NCBI GenBank assembly: GCA_963556495.2
Contig: OY747716.1
Coordinates: 16,001,540 to 16,065,539, forward strand
Direction of reading: 5' to 3'
Source: Valencia hispanica
Taxonomy: Eukaryota; Chordata; Actinopteri; Cyprinodontiformes; Valenciidae
Length of the DNA: 64,000 nucleotides
Shown piece by piece: positions 10,964-22,840 of this stretch (position 1 is the stretch's first letter; every line of letters starts with the position of its first letter). The translations under genes were made by a program, and so were the position numbers. Below the pieces are notes generated by a model. It made no database searches. It had not been told where the DNA came from and worked only from the letters and a program-made list of their open reading frames with translations.

Positions 10964-12974
10964 GTTAGAACCCTCTCAGCCCATCGCTATATGTTAAACT
11001 TAACTATGAAGAGAGACGCTGATGACGTTTGGGACAGAAATTATCCCCAGGTATTTTTAGTCCAGGTGGCCCATCATGATGAATCAGACATGATCTCTCA
11101 TAAATATGTTTACACCAATAGTTAGACCTGTCCCACAGAGAGGACATCCATAGGAAGACACAGGACCCTTTCTTCCTTCCTTGGCGTTCTAGAAAGTTGA
11201 GCCTGGAAAAGCATGGAACCCAGAGATGACCCTCTTTTGTGTGTTTTGCTTTTTGTTTGTTGTTGTGCTCACAGTAAACCACATCAGATCACTGCTTCAC
11301 AGCTCAGCAACACAAATACAGATTTCACTGCCGTCCTTAAGTATGCAAATGATCCGTCTGTGTGGATGGAAGGCTTATGGTGGCATTCCAGGTTTTTCTC
11401 GGTGTAATATCCCAGCTGACGCTACACTCTTCAGTCCTTTTGTCACTGCGCTGTGCCGAGCCTCTCAGCAGCCAAGAAAATAAAATTTTTAAAAAGTCAG
11501 TTATTCAGTAGCAATTGATGTAACCCGGCATTTAGTGAGGGGTGGATTTATATGGAAACATCCCTCAGGAACATTTTCATTTTCAGCATTAAATGGTTAA
11601 AAAAAACAAAAAAAAAAACGTTGCCGTGATAATTAGCACTGTGTGCGTAGCTTAATATGTGTGCTGAAGCAGCTTTAAAAGACTTCAAAAAGCCTGCAAG
11701 AAAAACAGTTCAGTGTTTTTTTTTTTGCGACATCTCACCACCCGCTCTGCTGTCAGTCAGCATTAAGGCCCCGCGTTCGCCTGTTGTATTTTTCTTTTGT
11801 AACCTAAAGCACCGTGGTTTTCAAACAACTCTGCTAATTACTTTATTTAATCAGAGGCTGGACGATGAATTATTTCTGCTGCCTAAAGCTAAATTGAAAC
11901 CTGCAACAATAGCTTTAATATCAGTGTATGATATAAAAAAAAAGCTTCAATATTTAATCCTGGAAGCCGTTACAAGGATTTATTTGGAGGTGCACTTTCA
12001 TGCGGACCCTTTAAGATCTTGAGGACTTTGATAAGGCCGTGTTTCACCTGAGGATAATCTGAAAACCAGTTCAATTAGTGCAACCGAGCAAAGAGGAGGA
12101 TTAGAAAGATTTAGGAAAACAAGGACAGTATCTGCGGTATAATGTAAGACAGAATGTCCCTGAAACCACGTCATCCTCCTTTCTAACCACACCTGGTCCC
12201 CTCTGAGCGGCCCCTTCCCCACTCTTCCCCTTTTCCAGTTTGAATTGGAGAACCAAAGCTTTGGGCAGCAAATGGTGTTTGAAAGACTTAAAAAAGACAG
12301 GGTTGTGGACTTGGTGATGGTGGAGGCAGAGGGAAAGGCGGGAGGTGAAAGAAAGAGAGGGAAAGTGGGGGAAGAAAAAAAAATAAAAAATCAAAGCGAA
12401 ATCGGCAGAATGTGGACTTTCAGAAGCCGCGGCACAGTTGAACTGAGAAGGCCCGAGTCCTGTGAAAAGAGCTGGAGACAGCCTGAATGCAAATTAAATC
12501 CTCCTCATTCCTGCAAATATTGTCTTAGCCATTAGTGCGGGCCCGACTAGAAAGGAGTGGTCCCAGTCATTGTCGCTCGGCCAGGGAGAAGTCAGGGGAA
12601 GAATTCTATTCAGTGGCCGTCTTGGGGGCTCGGCGCACTTGGGCCCTTGTTTGGTACCATTCAGACGCCACAGACCGTGGCAACAAAGAGAGCTTTCAGC
12701 GTACCTCACTGTAAAAGCATGTGAAAAAAGAAGAAGAAGAAAGGAGGTGGAAAGGAGGAGGGAAGAGGGAGTAAAGGGGGCTGCCATGGGGCGAGGAGGG
12801 AGAGTGGAAAAGTTTAGGTGTGGGTCCCGAGTGGGACTGTGGGTCTGCATGTTGTTTTCTAATCATGTGGTTCATTTTTCTGGGTGGGATCTTCGAGCAG
12901 CTCATGTCGCCTGGGCAACTTGCTCCACTGGGTGAGGAGATGAGGGTCTTTCAGGCAAACGCATAGACCTACTC
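10964..12974. other. Unassigned, mostly single-copy-looking DNA
   Basis: No transposon recognised. 12240-12900 is purine-rich in part and of moderate GC content. An octamer motif ATGCAAAT, followed by TAAA, occurs at 12487-12494. ORFs at 11657-12022, 12494-12850 (minus) and 12570-12935 (plus) overlap in opposite directions and show no domain. Likely unique non-coding DNA. Confidence 0.45.
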
Positions 12975-13735
12975 ACAGCTCCTTGAAAAAGTATTTATCA
13001 TGATTTTATTTGATACACCGACACGAAGGAGCACATAAATGTAAAGTAGAAGACAGAGGATAAATGATTTTATTTTGCTACAAATAACAATTTAGAAGGT
13101 GGATTTGTATTTAGCTCCATTGAGACAATACTTTGTAACAGCACCTTTCACTACAAACAGAACCGCATGCTTTTTGAGGTGCGTCCCCACCAGCGTCGCA
13201 CATCTTTGCAAAACTGATCAAGATCAGACAGATTGGATGGAGAGCATATGAGAACATTCATTTTCAAGTATTCCCACAAATTCTCTTTTGAATCTGGACT
13301 TTGACTGGACCATACTTCGGGTTAAGCGCTTCCATTGTAGCTCCGGCTGTGAGTTTAGGGTCACTGTCCAGCTGGAAGGAAAACCGCTGATCCACTAAAA
13401 GGTTTGAGGTCTTTCCACTTTTTTGGGGGGATCATGGTTTGAAAAGTCTTCCAAAAGATGCTTAGAACTTCGGATTTTGTTGAATAAACTAGGAAAGCTT
13501 TAAACTTCTCGACAACTTTAACCAAGACCTGTCTGCTGTGTTAAGATGCTGTTTGTTCACTAATATTTGCGACCCAGTTAGGTGATTCCCGAAAGAAAGA
13601 GAATCTTATTTAGTGGTATCAGAGTCAAAGGGCCCGAATACAAATGTCTGCCTCTCTTTTTAGATTTTCATTTGCAAAACAATCACTTGAAATCCAAAAA
13701 TATGAAAAAAAACAACAAATCTGGCAAAGCACTGT
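12975..13735 (-). mobile_element. Tc1 remnant, family B, minus orientation
   Basis: Left end CTCCTTGAAAAAGTATTTAT is the family B terminus. It is followed by the reverse complement of the C-terminal part of the transposase: the CAATACTTTGTA end-of-gene block near 13128, then AGATTGGATGGAGAGCAT near 13231 and TGGACTTTGACTGGACCAT near 13294. The far end, ATCTGGCAAAGCACTGTAT (13718-13736), is the opposite terminus. The 5' half of the gene is deleted. Confidence 0.75.
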
Positions 13736-14779
13736 ATGTAAGTATTGTCGGGGCAATATGATGCCATCTGAAATTCTCATCATTTTCTACTAGATGTTCA
13801 AGAAATGGTCCCATTTCCCTAAAAAATTCCACAGCCTTCTGCTTAACTTATCTTTTTTTTTTTTATTGATCATGACTGCTCACCAGTGGATTATTTTTTT
13901 AAATCATCAGTGCAGAAGTGGCTGAGGACGGGGAAGTAGACGGAGTTAGCGAGATTCTTTGTTACAGGCCTCACAAGCATACCCAGCACGTACAGACAGC
14001 TATGAAAGACAGTTTACAGGAGTCATAAATTCAGGATATAAATGCAGGTCCACAGGTCCACGGTCCACAGGTTTGTGGACCGACGTGTGTGCAGAATAGC
14101 CCCTTGGCATCTCGATTTGTTTTGACTGCTGCATTTACAGCTGCAGCATAGCATGACGGAGGAAGGGCCTGGCCAAAGCAAAACAACCAAATTCTTACTT
14201 TTCCTCTTCTTCTCCTTCTTTCACTCTTCCTCCTCTGATGTCTTTGGAGACATGGCTGCCGGCCAGCCAGCTGTATAACCAAAGCCCTTCAGTTACACTT
14301 TATTGACAGATGCTACTTCTAGCCTTTCTTGGAGGAGTTAAAGTTTGTTTTTGAACCTCTATGAAAGATTGGGTTACATAGCAGGGTGATGTATGCTTCA
14401 GAAGGCTTTGTTAATACTGGAATACAGCTGCATGGAAGTACTGAAAAACCAGTAGGCTATTTTACCCTAAACACACATAGGGACTGTAGAAGAAAGGTAA
14501 CATGTCTTTAGGTATTTTCTGTATCTAATATAGCTATGCGAGAAAAAAACGTCCAATGTTCAAATAAGTCTTTTTTCTTTTTACTTAACCAGATGCCCTT
14601 CAAGGACATTTTTCATATAGAAATATTCATGTTAGAGATCCCCTAGGTCTGATAAGCTTGAATATAAATACCAAACTTTGTATGATAATGTGGTGTTTCC
14701 AAAAGAAAAAGATCCTGTGATTTTTATAAAAGCTTTTTTCTACATAGCTTCTTTTTGATTTGGAGGCATAGACAAAGGA
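13736..14779. other. Unassigned stretch
   Basis: No gene or element recognised. The minus ORF at 14031-14282 has no domain. A short tandem GGTCCAC motif lies at 14047-14080. Confidence 0.45.
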
Positions 14780-15935
14780 AGAAATATGTTTTTATTCACA
14801 GATAAAAAACACAAAGTGCTTCACAAAGACCGAGCTAAAAAATTCGAATATGACAAAAACAGATTAAAAGATAAACAAAAATGTAATTTTTCTCAATTCT
14901 CAAACAAACAGATTACCACACTGCAAAAAAAACGATGTTCAAGAAAGTAAAAATCAGTTTTTATGGGCATTTTTTCTCATTTTCTAAATATATTGTCTAA
15001 TTTCAAGAATTTTTTTTCAAGAAAATATTCACTTATTCTATTAGCAGACTTTTTAGCTTATTCCAAGCAAACATATCTTGTATTATTATTTTAAAAACAC
15101 ATTTAAGCAGAAATGATGCAAGCCCTTATGTTCATGTCAGTTTAGAGCCTTAGCACAAAGGTTTGGACCAACTAAAGGTGATCAAGCCCTGTTTATTTTG
15201 AACCATGTGAAAAGGGCATTAACATAGTCCAGACGAGAGGAAATGGAAACATAAATCACCATGTTCAGTTCCTGTTTTAACACCAACATTTGGCATGATG
15301 GCTAAGTTCAAAAATCCAATCTGTTGCCTGATCAGAGGAACCACGGTCTCAGGATCAATAGTCAGACACTCTGTCTCCTCAGAGTTCAGCTGAAAGGAGT
15401 TTTAACTAGCTTGCAATTTCAAGTAATTCAGACAGTTTGAACATAACTCAGAAGTTTTAAAGGAGGGGTACACTTGAATGGTATCTGCATTCTTCTTTTA
15501 ATTAATTATCTGTCCAACAAGGTGTGTATTTAGCAGAAAAAGGGAGTGGGCCTAAAACAGAGCCTTGGGGACACCCCACATATTAGATCAGTAAAATCAG
15601 ACATGATGTGGTTTAGACATATTCTGAAGCTTTTGTTTGAAAAGCAAGACCTCACCCACTCTAAAGCGATTCCAGAAATCCTTACCTGACTATGTAGTCA
15701 GTCAATAAAGATGTTATTATTATAGACGAGACAAAAGGTGACTGAAATATCTAACAACACTAAAACTGTAATTTCTCCAGTGTCTACAGCTATCATGATT
15801 TAACTGCAAACTTTTAGCAAGGCAATTTTTGTTAAATGTGTTTTACAAATACCAAATTGATACCACAAGATTTTTCTAAGATCTTTGAATAATTTGGAAA
15901 AGTGCCTGTAATAATTTGGCTTAGTCAAAAAAAGT
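14780..15935 (-). pseudogene. LINE reverse-transcriptase relic (L2/CR1-like)
   Basis: Read on the minus strand, the DNA near 15730-15790 translates to VDTGEITVLVLLDIS, the conserved reverse-transcriptase block that carries the first catalytic aspartate. Nearby downstream (15540-15680) are ISGIALEWVRS and CGVSPRLCF, degenerate forms of the W-F-(R/K)-S-Y-L and G-V-P-Q-G-S-V-L-G-P motifs. At about 15375-15400 comes QLNSEETECLTI, corresponding to the L-N-x-D-K-T-E motif. Frameshifts and stops are frequent. The family is related to, but clearly more diverged than, the L2 at 53726-57010. The low-complexity 3' part is less certain. Confidence 0.72.
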
Positions 15936-16319
15936 CAAAGAAAACCCAGGAACCCTGGAACTTTCTCTGTCAGTGGTCATTTCTGTAATAGGTAGTAACA
16001 TAGGCAGTTGCCCAGGAGTTGCAAGGAAGGGGGTGTAAGGGTGCCAGTTAAAAATATTTTAAATCAGTTCATCCTAAAATTATTTTTGTAACATAGTTTT
16101 TGAGTGTGTGGTCAGTGAGGAGTTGGCATCCCTATGTGTGAAGAAAGGAAGAAGGGGAAAACGCCTTACCTTACTGGGCTGACCAGCATTCCCGCATCAG
16201 TTATTTTTTTTCTTTTTGTCAAACTTCACATCCTGCTACTGGTTTGTCCTCTTTTGGCATTTAAACCATTTTTTGTTATGAGTTTTTATTTCTAATCATG
16301 CACTATACCTGCCTATCAT
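15936..16319. other. Unassigned stretch
   Basis: No ORF or repeat recognised. Confidence 0.4.
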
Positions 16320-16490
16320 TTGTGTCCCCACCAGTCCTGACAGTGGTCCTGGAGAGCTACTGTTCTCCAACTTTTGGATGCATCTCCTCTCCATCAAACC
16401 TGAATCAAACAGCTGAATTCCCTCGTCCGCATTCAGCTCTGCAGAGGCCTGGTAACGAGCCATTCGTTTGAGTCAGGTGTGCATAAATGT
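16320..16490 (-). repeat. Dispersed repeat, also at 52725-52800
   Basis: Contains TTTTGGATGCATCTCCTCTCC and CCTGAATCAAACAGCTGAATT, whose reverse complement matches the TGTGTTGGAGCAGGGATGCA arrangement at 52725-52800. An abundant fish repeat of unknown class. Confidence 0.55.
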
Positions 16491-17059
16491 AAAACTGGAT
16501 CCGCAACTTCAACGTTCAGTCATGTTTCTCAACACTTTCTCGTTTACTCACTGTCCTTTTAAAAGCGTCTCCGTGTTACCCATGTGCTGCCTGCCTTCTC
16601 TGTTTTTCACTGCAAAAACAGAGAAGGGCCTGAGTTACTGCATTTGCTGTTTAGTCTTGATTCAGCGGGACACGGAATGCCAAGAAGACGATCTGAGATG
16701 GAGGAGATGGCAGGATGGAGTCAGTGACAGATGGAATGGAGAGGCTGACTTCTTTATTTTGAGGACAGTATCTTCTATCTCTTCCTGCCAGCCTGTCGCG
16801 TCCTCCTTTTATCGTTGCCTCTGTGTTGTTTACAGAGAGAGTGGCTGATCTATTCCCTTTTACGTCTGTGAGAGAGCAGGAGATGAATGTTAAATGCACA
16901 TATAACGAGTAGAGAAATAAAAACACCTGATATAAGTCTCTATATGCACAGATGTTGACCTAAAGTTACTGTAAATGTTGCTGCTTTGACTTTAGAGATT
17001 TGAAAAAAGCAAAACAAAACAAGCATGTATTTCCATAACAGATCAAACACAGAGGTGTT
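16491..17059. other. Unassigned stretch
   Basis: ORFs at 16468-16848 (plus) and 16651-16926 (minus) overlap antisense and have no recognisable domain. No element boundary seen. Confidence 0.4.
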
Positions 17060-17351
17060 AGTGTGATGGCCGGGGGATTCTTGAGGCCCTGGATGACTTG
17101 CTATTATTGATGGTGTCATGAATTGCGTTATTGACCAGAATATGCTGAAGTCTAAACACACCTTGTTCACGCAGCAGGAATGCGATCAAAAGCCCAACAG
17201 CAGATCAACCTCCGAATGGTTACAAACACCCAATACAATGGTTTTCAAGTGGCCTATTCAAAGTCGAGACCTAAATGGGATTGAGATGAATTTCTCTATA
17301 GTTGAAGAAATGTGTGTCAAAGCAAATCCATTTTAACAGCACTGTATATCA
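17060..17351 (+). mobile_element. Tc1 transposon fragment, family C
   Basis: The ORF at 17118-17336 begins MNCVIDQNMLK and contains QQECDQKP (second catalytic Asp region), STSEWLQ and SRDLNGIEMN (the S-P-D-L-N-P-I-E block with the catalytic Glu kept). It stops at 17336 next to the terminal sequence AGCACTGTATATCAGG. It is a C-terminal fragment without the DNA-binding domain, homologous to 455-910. Confidence 0.8.
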
Positions 17352-18282
17352 GGTGTTGGCATCCAGCTCAGTGAGAGTCCATTTAGGTAGGTAAATATAT
17401 TCAGCATGCAGAGCGTGAATGCAAAGCACTTTGAATATGACAGCTGGCCAAATGTTGCATCCAAACAGTCTTTTGCATTTTTGAAATTACTCTCAATGTT
17501 GCCCTGAGTATGGTTCAATCTATGCAGATCTACCAAAAGCTCTGCTTTGAGTAATTATTACTGACTTTGCTCCTAAAAAGTTAAGTAACCATACAGAAGA
17601 AGGAGCTAAATCTAAGTCTCCAGTAAAAGGATTGTTGACATCTGTGGTTTTCCACTTAAAGTGAACCTCTGGCAGTAGACAGGAACACATCAAACCCACA
17701 TCCACTACCAAAAGCTACTGTGGCTTTGTGCTTTAAAAGAAACAAAAACCCAGATGTGGCCATTCCAAAAGTGACAGCTAAAGGGTCTGAAGAGAGCAAT
17801 TTACGATTTTTCTAAGTTTTCCTTTGATACAGTCGTGAAGATCGTCACACCTGGACCGACACGATGTTTTATCAGTTTACTCTGTCGGGCTTGTTTGCCT
17901 GCCAGCCTCCGCTTCTCCCCCTCCAGCATTGGCAGGATTATGTCTGACATGTTTAAGGAAGTGGCTTTGGCAGCCGGTGTAGGAAACGAGACGTGCAAAC
18001 ACACATGCAGGTGCATACACATTCCTGACGGCAGCTTTTAATCAGTGACCTTGTGCAGCCGGGCACTTTTGGACATTCTGTCAAGCTGAAATTGATCTGT
18101 GTGTTAGGAGAAAGAGGGAGATGAAGGGTGAGGCTGTTGCATTAACTCGGCTGTCATGATAGACATCAGCGAGGATGATGCGGAGTGGCTTTCTGTTGTT
18201 GGTAAATTGATCATTGCTGCTTGATTGGAGCATGAATTTGAATATGGCTGAGTGAAAGTAAGCGGTGGGACAGATTACGGGT
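17352..18282. other. Unassigned stretch
   Basis: No element recognised. Overlapping short ORFs on both strands at 17801-18041 have no domain. Composition at 17830-18070 is balanced and could be unique DNA. Confidence 0.4.
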
Positions 18283-18375
18283 ATGTCTTGAAGACATAAA
18301 AACCTGTTTGACTCTAAACTTTCTGCTTTTAAATTCTGACAAGACAGAAGTTTTGGACTGTCTTTGGACCAGAAG

Positions 18376-18888
18376 CTGTCAGGAAGTGTGTGGAGCATGG
18401 ACCCCAACACAGATGCTAAAGGAAGTGCAGGATGTTTATTTAAAGGTGGAGTAGGTGATGGTGATGAGGACGACGGCAGGAATGGAGAGACTGGACATCG
18501 GGCAGGAAGACGACACACCATGGAGATAGAAGACAATGTAACAATAATGATCTGGCACTGAGTGGAGAGAAGTAATGGGCTTTAAAGGCAGGAGGTGAGT
18601 AGTCTTTTTGGGTACGCCTCTGGAAGTCTGGCGGACGGCCAGGTGGGCGGCTCCTGAGGATCTGGAGGTCTGGCGGACGGCCCCGGTGGCGTCCCTGGAA
18701 AACTTTGAAGTCTGGTGGACGGCCCGGAAGGTGTCCCCTTGCCGGACGGCGGTCTGGCGGACGGCCTGAATGGCGCCCCCTTGCCGGACGGCGGTCTGGC
18801 GGACGGCCTGAATGGCGTCCCCTTGCCGGACGGAGGACGGCCTGGTGATCCTCCCTTGAGGCCCTGGAGATCCGGCGGACAGCCGGAT
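18376..18888. mobile_element. Inserted dispersed element with internal minisatellite
   Basis: A 513-bp block lying between the two L2 pieces. It starts CTGTCAGGAAGTGTGTGGA and ends GGCGGACAGCC; CTGTC and GACAG at its edges may be the remnant of an inverted repeat. The right two-fifths is the minisatellite described separately. It resembles long fish repeats that carry GGCGGACGGCC-type arrays, but I cannot assign a superfamily. Confidence 0.5.
18612..18850. repeat. GC-rich minisatellite, 42-bp unit
   Basis: TTGCCGGACGGCGGTCTGGC recurs exactly 42 bp apart at 18739 and 18781, with a third, partial start at 18823. Degenerate GTCTGGCGGACGGCC units extend leftward to about 18630. Because 42 is a multiple of three and the unit lacks stops, long ORFs appear on both strands (18440-18937, 18582-19217, 18715-18972). 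They encode only repetitive RPPS/GRPPD-type sequence and are not considered genes. Confidence 0.9.
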
Positions 18889-19082
18889 GGATTGCTGTGG
18901 TTGGAGTCTGCTTCAACAGGGCACAACTGCAAGTCAAAGACTCGATGCAATCTGCTGGGATTCCTTAAATAGAAAACTTTTAAACTGATTGGAATATTTG
19001 TATGATTGAATTGACTTTTCTTGCAGTGCCCTGGGATGACATCTGTTGTGCATATAAATAAACTGAATTGAATTGAAAATTG

Positions 19083-21989
19083 AATCAAAGGTGTTGAAGT
19101 GTTAAAGTTTCCGCAGGATGATTCCAAAAACATGATTAATGATACTTTGAGAGGAAAATTAGAACTGAAGTGTAGGGGTCTAGCTTTCTGAGGTCCAATC
19201 TGCATGTACCATTTCACTACTGAAGATTTAAAAGCCTACAAAATAACTTAATTATAGAGGAAGCTTTCCAAATAATGAAGAATCCCACGGCAATGTTTGC
19301 TTTTCTCTACAGGTGAAATCCCGACAAGAGTGGCTGAAAGTGTGGGAAAGCTTCGGAAACACTGAACGGAAGAAGGGAAGCCTTCATAGGTCGTCCCAGC
19401 ACGAATTCAAACAGTAATTGCAGTCAAATGTGACCAAAATAAGGAAAGATGTCTGGATCCAACATCCTGTGCTTTCAGCCGTTTTTTTTTTCCTTATCTC
19501 CGAGACGGAGAACAAATAGCAGGAAGTTGAGTGCCAGGAGTTGCCGAGGGCCTCTTTATACCTGCTTTTATGTTGACATGCTCAAACACGTCGCCTACCT
19601 CTGTTTCCCCCGGAGGTTAGCTTCTCCCACTGTTGATGCAGACAGGACGCTCTCTATCTCTCTGTACCTGCTAGCCGACTATTTATCATGTTCTGTAGCG
19701 AGCCACTGGCTGTAAATCACTGCAATAAAAAAAGGAGAGGGAGAGGAGGTGGGCACGTTCAAAGGCGTTCAGAGTCTTTGGAAGTGTTGGTTTGTTAGTA
19801 ACAGGTGTTTTGATTTACGGCGTTTGAGCTTCACCTGACCATTTCGTTAGGCGTACATAAAAATACAATGTGGCTCAGATTGTGTTCAAGATGGACCAAG
19901 ACCAGTTCAAGCGACAAGGGTTTTCAATCAATCATCATTGCCTCAAGGCTATAGAGTGCATCTACTTAGGATAAAGGAAGTAGAAGACTTTTAGAATCCA
20001 AACAATACACTAATGGAAGAAAAATAGGGGGCAAAAGCTGTGGTGTCTTTGCCCCTTCCTGATAATTGCCCCATTACCTGACGTCCACCAAATGTGAGGG
20101 GAGCACATTCATTTGATCACAAAATAGATTATCTTTTCAATTTTGAACTTCCGCACCCCTCAGTTAGCTCTAAGATATACTCTTTATAAGGACCGGAAAT
20201 AAACTCCGTACACTGTGTGAAATACATCTATATGAATAGTGTCACTTTTTGAATGGAATTACTGAAATTACTTAACCGTTCAATCTTTTTCTGATGTGTC
20301 TTTTATGGCGATATCAGCTCAGTAAAAAGGTTAGGATGAATTAAAAGGATTCAGAATGTTTTCCTTTTTCAGCACACAGGCACACTTCACCTGTAGGAAC
20401 CAGATCTTCTGTCCCAAAATGCATGGTTAGATGAAGTTAAAAAGTAAGTAACCAACAGCAGTCTCCTGTGTTTAGTCTTCTCAAGTTGCTTGTTTCCTCT
20501 CTTTACGTTTTTAAACGTTTCCTCTCTTTGGTTTTTGTGCCGCAGCAGCCCGCCATATTAAATAAAAACTAATTGCATACTCCGAGAGCAAGCTACGTTT
20601 TAATAGGGTGATCTGACTCTATTTTACGGCTGTTATTCTTGGCAGGGTCTCTTGTTTTTGATTTATTACCTAATGGTAATAGATTGTGGTTCTGGTGAAG
20701 GCTGCAGCTGCTGGCTTTAGAAGTATGTGTCCTGGACTGCTCACCAGCCAGGCTAAAATAAGTCTCACTCGGTTGTGCTTGTTTGAACAGAAGCTGCGGC
20801 CTCTTCATTTTGTGGTTTTTCAGCAGAACTCTGGTGAGTTTTTTTTTTTTTTTTTTTTCCCCCTCTTTCTCTAAATATAAACCAGAACACCACTACCTCA
20901 TCTCGCTCTGTGCCATTGTAACAACTGACCAACCCAAACATGTACACTTTTTTTCACTTTCTGATTTGCACGCTGAAAGAAGAATTTGGAAACTTCTGTG
21001 GGACATTAGTGCCCATTTTGATTCCTCAAATCCTTCCACCACATAGAAAGTGGGCCAATTCATTATCAGCGGCTACTCCTCTCATCTTTTCCTCAGCTTG
21101 TACAAACCCATTGTGTCAGCAACGTGTCACCAACTGCGTCCCTGAACTCATGAACATGAAGTAAACCTGTGGATATGGCCAGAAACAACAGCTTGCTTCA
21201 TTCCAGTGAAGGGGCAAATGACCCAAACCCTCGAATGTTCAGATCAGCTTCTCGTAAAAAAGCATACAGCTGGTTAAAGCTGGAAAAAAAAGAAAGAATT
21301 TAAACTTAAAATGTGGTCTTTATGCAAGAACAAGAGCTTGCTTTAAAAATTGTGCCTAAGCAAATCAGTTAGCGTCACCATATGTGAATCCCGTTGACAC
21401 AGAAATCATCTGCTGGAGCAGACTGAACATGGGGGATGTGTGTTCAACAACTGCAGCCCCGTGGCGTACCAATGCTACAGCGGTGGAGGACGGAAACCTC
21501 CTCCGTCCAAACAACATCCTGATGCTGTCTCCGTCGCGCACTCCCAGCGTCTGTCATCAGCCGTCTGCTTTGTTTTTGAACAATTGGTACTAATTTGCCA
21601 TCTGGCCGTGGGAGCCTTTGTTGCTAGGGGGAGGAAAGCATTATGTAGTTATCAATGGTCGAGTCCACTCGGGGAGCCACCAGGGGACAGAGACAGACAG
21701 GGAGACAATGCTCTTTATCTCGGCTCCGCTCTGGTTAACTTCAGCGGCCGGAGTGTTTATCAAGAGTTTCTTGCAAACTTGGGCAAAGTTTACTTGAAAC
21801 ACAGGCTGACATCATGGTATTGGTATTTTTTAAAACATTAGTGTCCATATACTAGATTAACTTTAAAACTGTTACTTACTGAAATAAAAAAAAGGGGGGG
21901 AAAACATGGAGAAATTTCCTCTGGTGGCTGGAGCCACAAATTTATTTTCGGGGGATTTGAAATGATAGACCAACATGAAGTGGTGCATA
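19083..21989. other. Unassigned stretch, no gene seen
   Basis: About 2.9 kb without a recognisable element. Purine-rich at 19725-19750. A long T run lies at 20839-20860. ORFs at 20783-21046, 20940-21164 and 21440-21841 overlap in different frames, lack domains and are not supported as genes. 19450-19720 and 21380-21780 have balanced composition and may be unique DNA. Confidence 0.4.
20839..20860. repeat. Poly-T tract
   Basis: About 22 consecutive T, followed by C5. It could be the tail of a minus-strand retrotransposed fragment, but no body is recognisable. Confidence 0.85.
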
Positions 21990-22840
21990 TGTAGTTCCAT
22001 GGTAACTCTGGAGGAGCTGCAGAAATCCACAGATCAGGTGGGAGAATCTGAGAATTTCTCCAAAGACTGGATATCTACGGATCTTTATCATGGAAATTGG
22101 ACTTTACCCCATAGATCCCATCTAACTTCTAGTGAATTAATGATGTTGAAAGTCAGTTTAAACAAAACACAGTCCCATATTTTCTACATCTATTGTACCA
22201 AAATTTACTTGGGAGAGATTAGTCGTATATTTAGGCTTCACTGGAGAGCGGCAAGAAGAAAGTTACTGTTGAGAAATAGCCATAACAAGTTATGTTTTCA
22301 TATTGCCACAGGCAACAAAAGGGACAGTGCAAACAAGTGGAAGAAGATTCTCTCGTCAGATTATAAATATTGAACTTTTTTATCTACATGCAAATTGCTA
22401 AATGTGGTGAAACTGCTAAGATAAAACACGGTGGTGGCAGCATCATGCTTATGGGGATGCCTCAGAAGAGACACAATCCTAGTAGGAGCGGCAAAAAGTT
22501 TAAACTTGGATGGAGATTCACCTTCTAGCAGGATCAAAACCCTGAACATACAGCCATAGCTACAACCGAATGGTTTTGATCAGAGCAAATCGATTTTTTA
22601 AAATAGCCTGGTCAAAGTCCTGGATCCAATAAAGAATTTGTGGCAAACCTTTTTAAAAGGAATATTCAAAGATGCGCTCTTGAAAGCCATTTCTCTTCTT
22701 TTTCCTATTCACAATTATGCATTTATTTTTTTTTGATTTATTAGATAAAATCCAAATAAAATAAATGAAGTTTGCGATTGTAATGTGACAACATGTGAGA
22801 AAGTTTTAAGGCTATGGATATTTTTGCATAGCGACAGAGT
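21990..22840 (+). mobile_element. Tc1 remnant, family B, 5'-truncated
   Basis: The plus strand shows the family B transposase order: ATGGTAACTCTGGAGGAGCT (22000), GGCAAGAAGAAAG (22250), GTGGAAGAAGATTCTCT (22337), GGTGGTGGCAGCATCATGCT (22430), TTCACCTTCTAGCAGGATC (22518; second Asp region), then AGCCTGGTCAAAGTCCTGGA (22605) and the right inverted repeat (22700-22835). About 150 bp of foreign sequence replaces the segment at 22055-22200. Stops are numerous. The left inverted repeat is absent. Confidence 0.8.

Larger units (their letters stand above)
18283..19082 (+). mobile_element. L2 LINE remnant, split by an insertion
   Basis: Two L2 pieces in plus orientation. At 18285-18375 the sequence matches the reverse-transcriptase-downstream part of the L2 on the opposite strand at about 55155-55250 (shared words AAATTCTGACAA, CAGAAGTT, GTCTTTGGACCAGAAG). 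At 18889-19082 it matches the L2 3' UTR (GGATTGCTGTGGTTGGA, GCAATCTGCTGGGATTCC, GATGACATCTGTTGTG) and ends in GAATTGAATTGAA, the L2 tail. About 1.2 kb of L2 between these points is missing, replaced by the 18376-18888 insert. Confidence 0.85.

Noticed and set aside
11657..12022. 121-aa plus ORF
   Set aside because: No domain, no splice context and a composition like the surrounding DNA.
16468..16848. 126-aa plus ORF
   Set aside because: Starts inside a dispersed repeat and has an antisense ORF over the same DNA; nothing recognisable.
18440..18937. 165-aa minus ORF overlapping the same array
   Set aside because: Same artefact of the minisatellite.
18582..19217. 211-aa minus ORF, proline/arginine-rich, looking like a secreted or collagen-like protein
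   Set aside because: It is created by the 42-bp minisatellite and runs into L2 3' UTR; other frames on both strands are also open, as expected for a repeat of period divisible by three.
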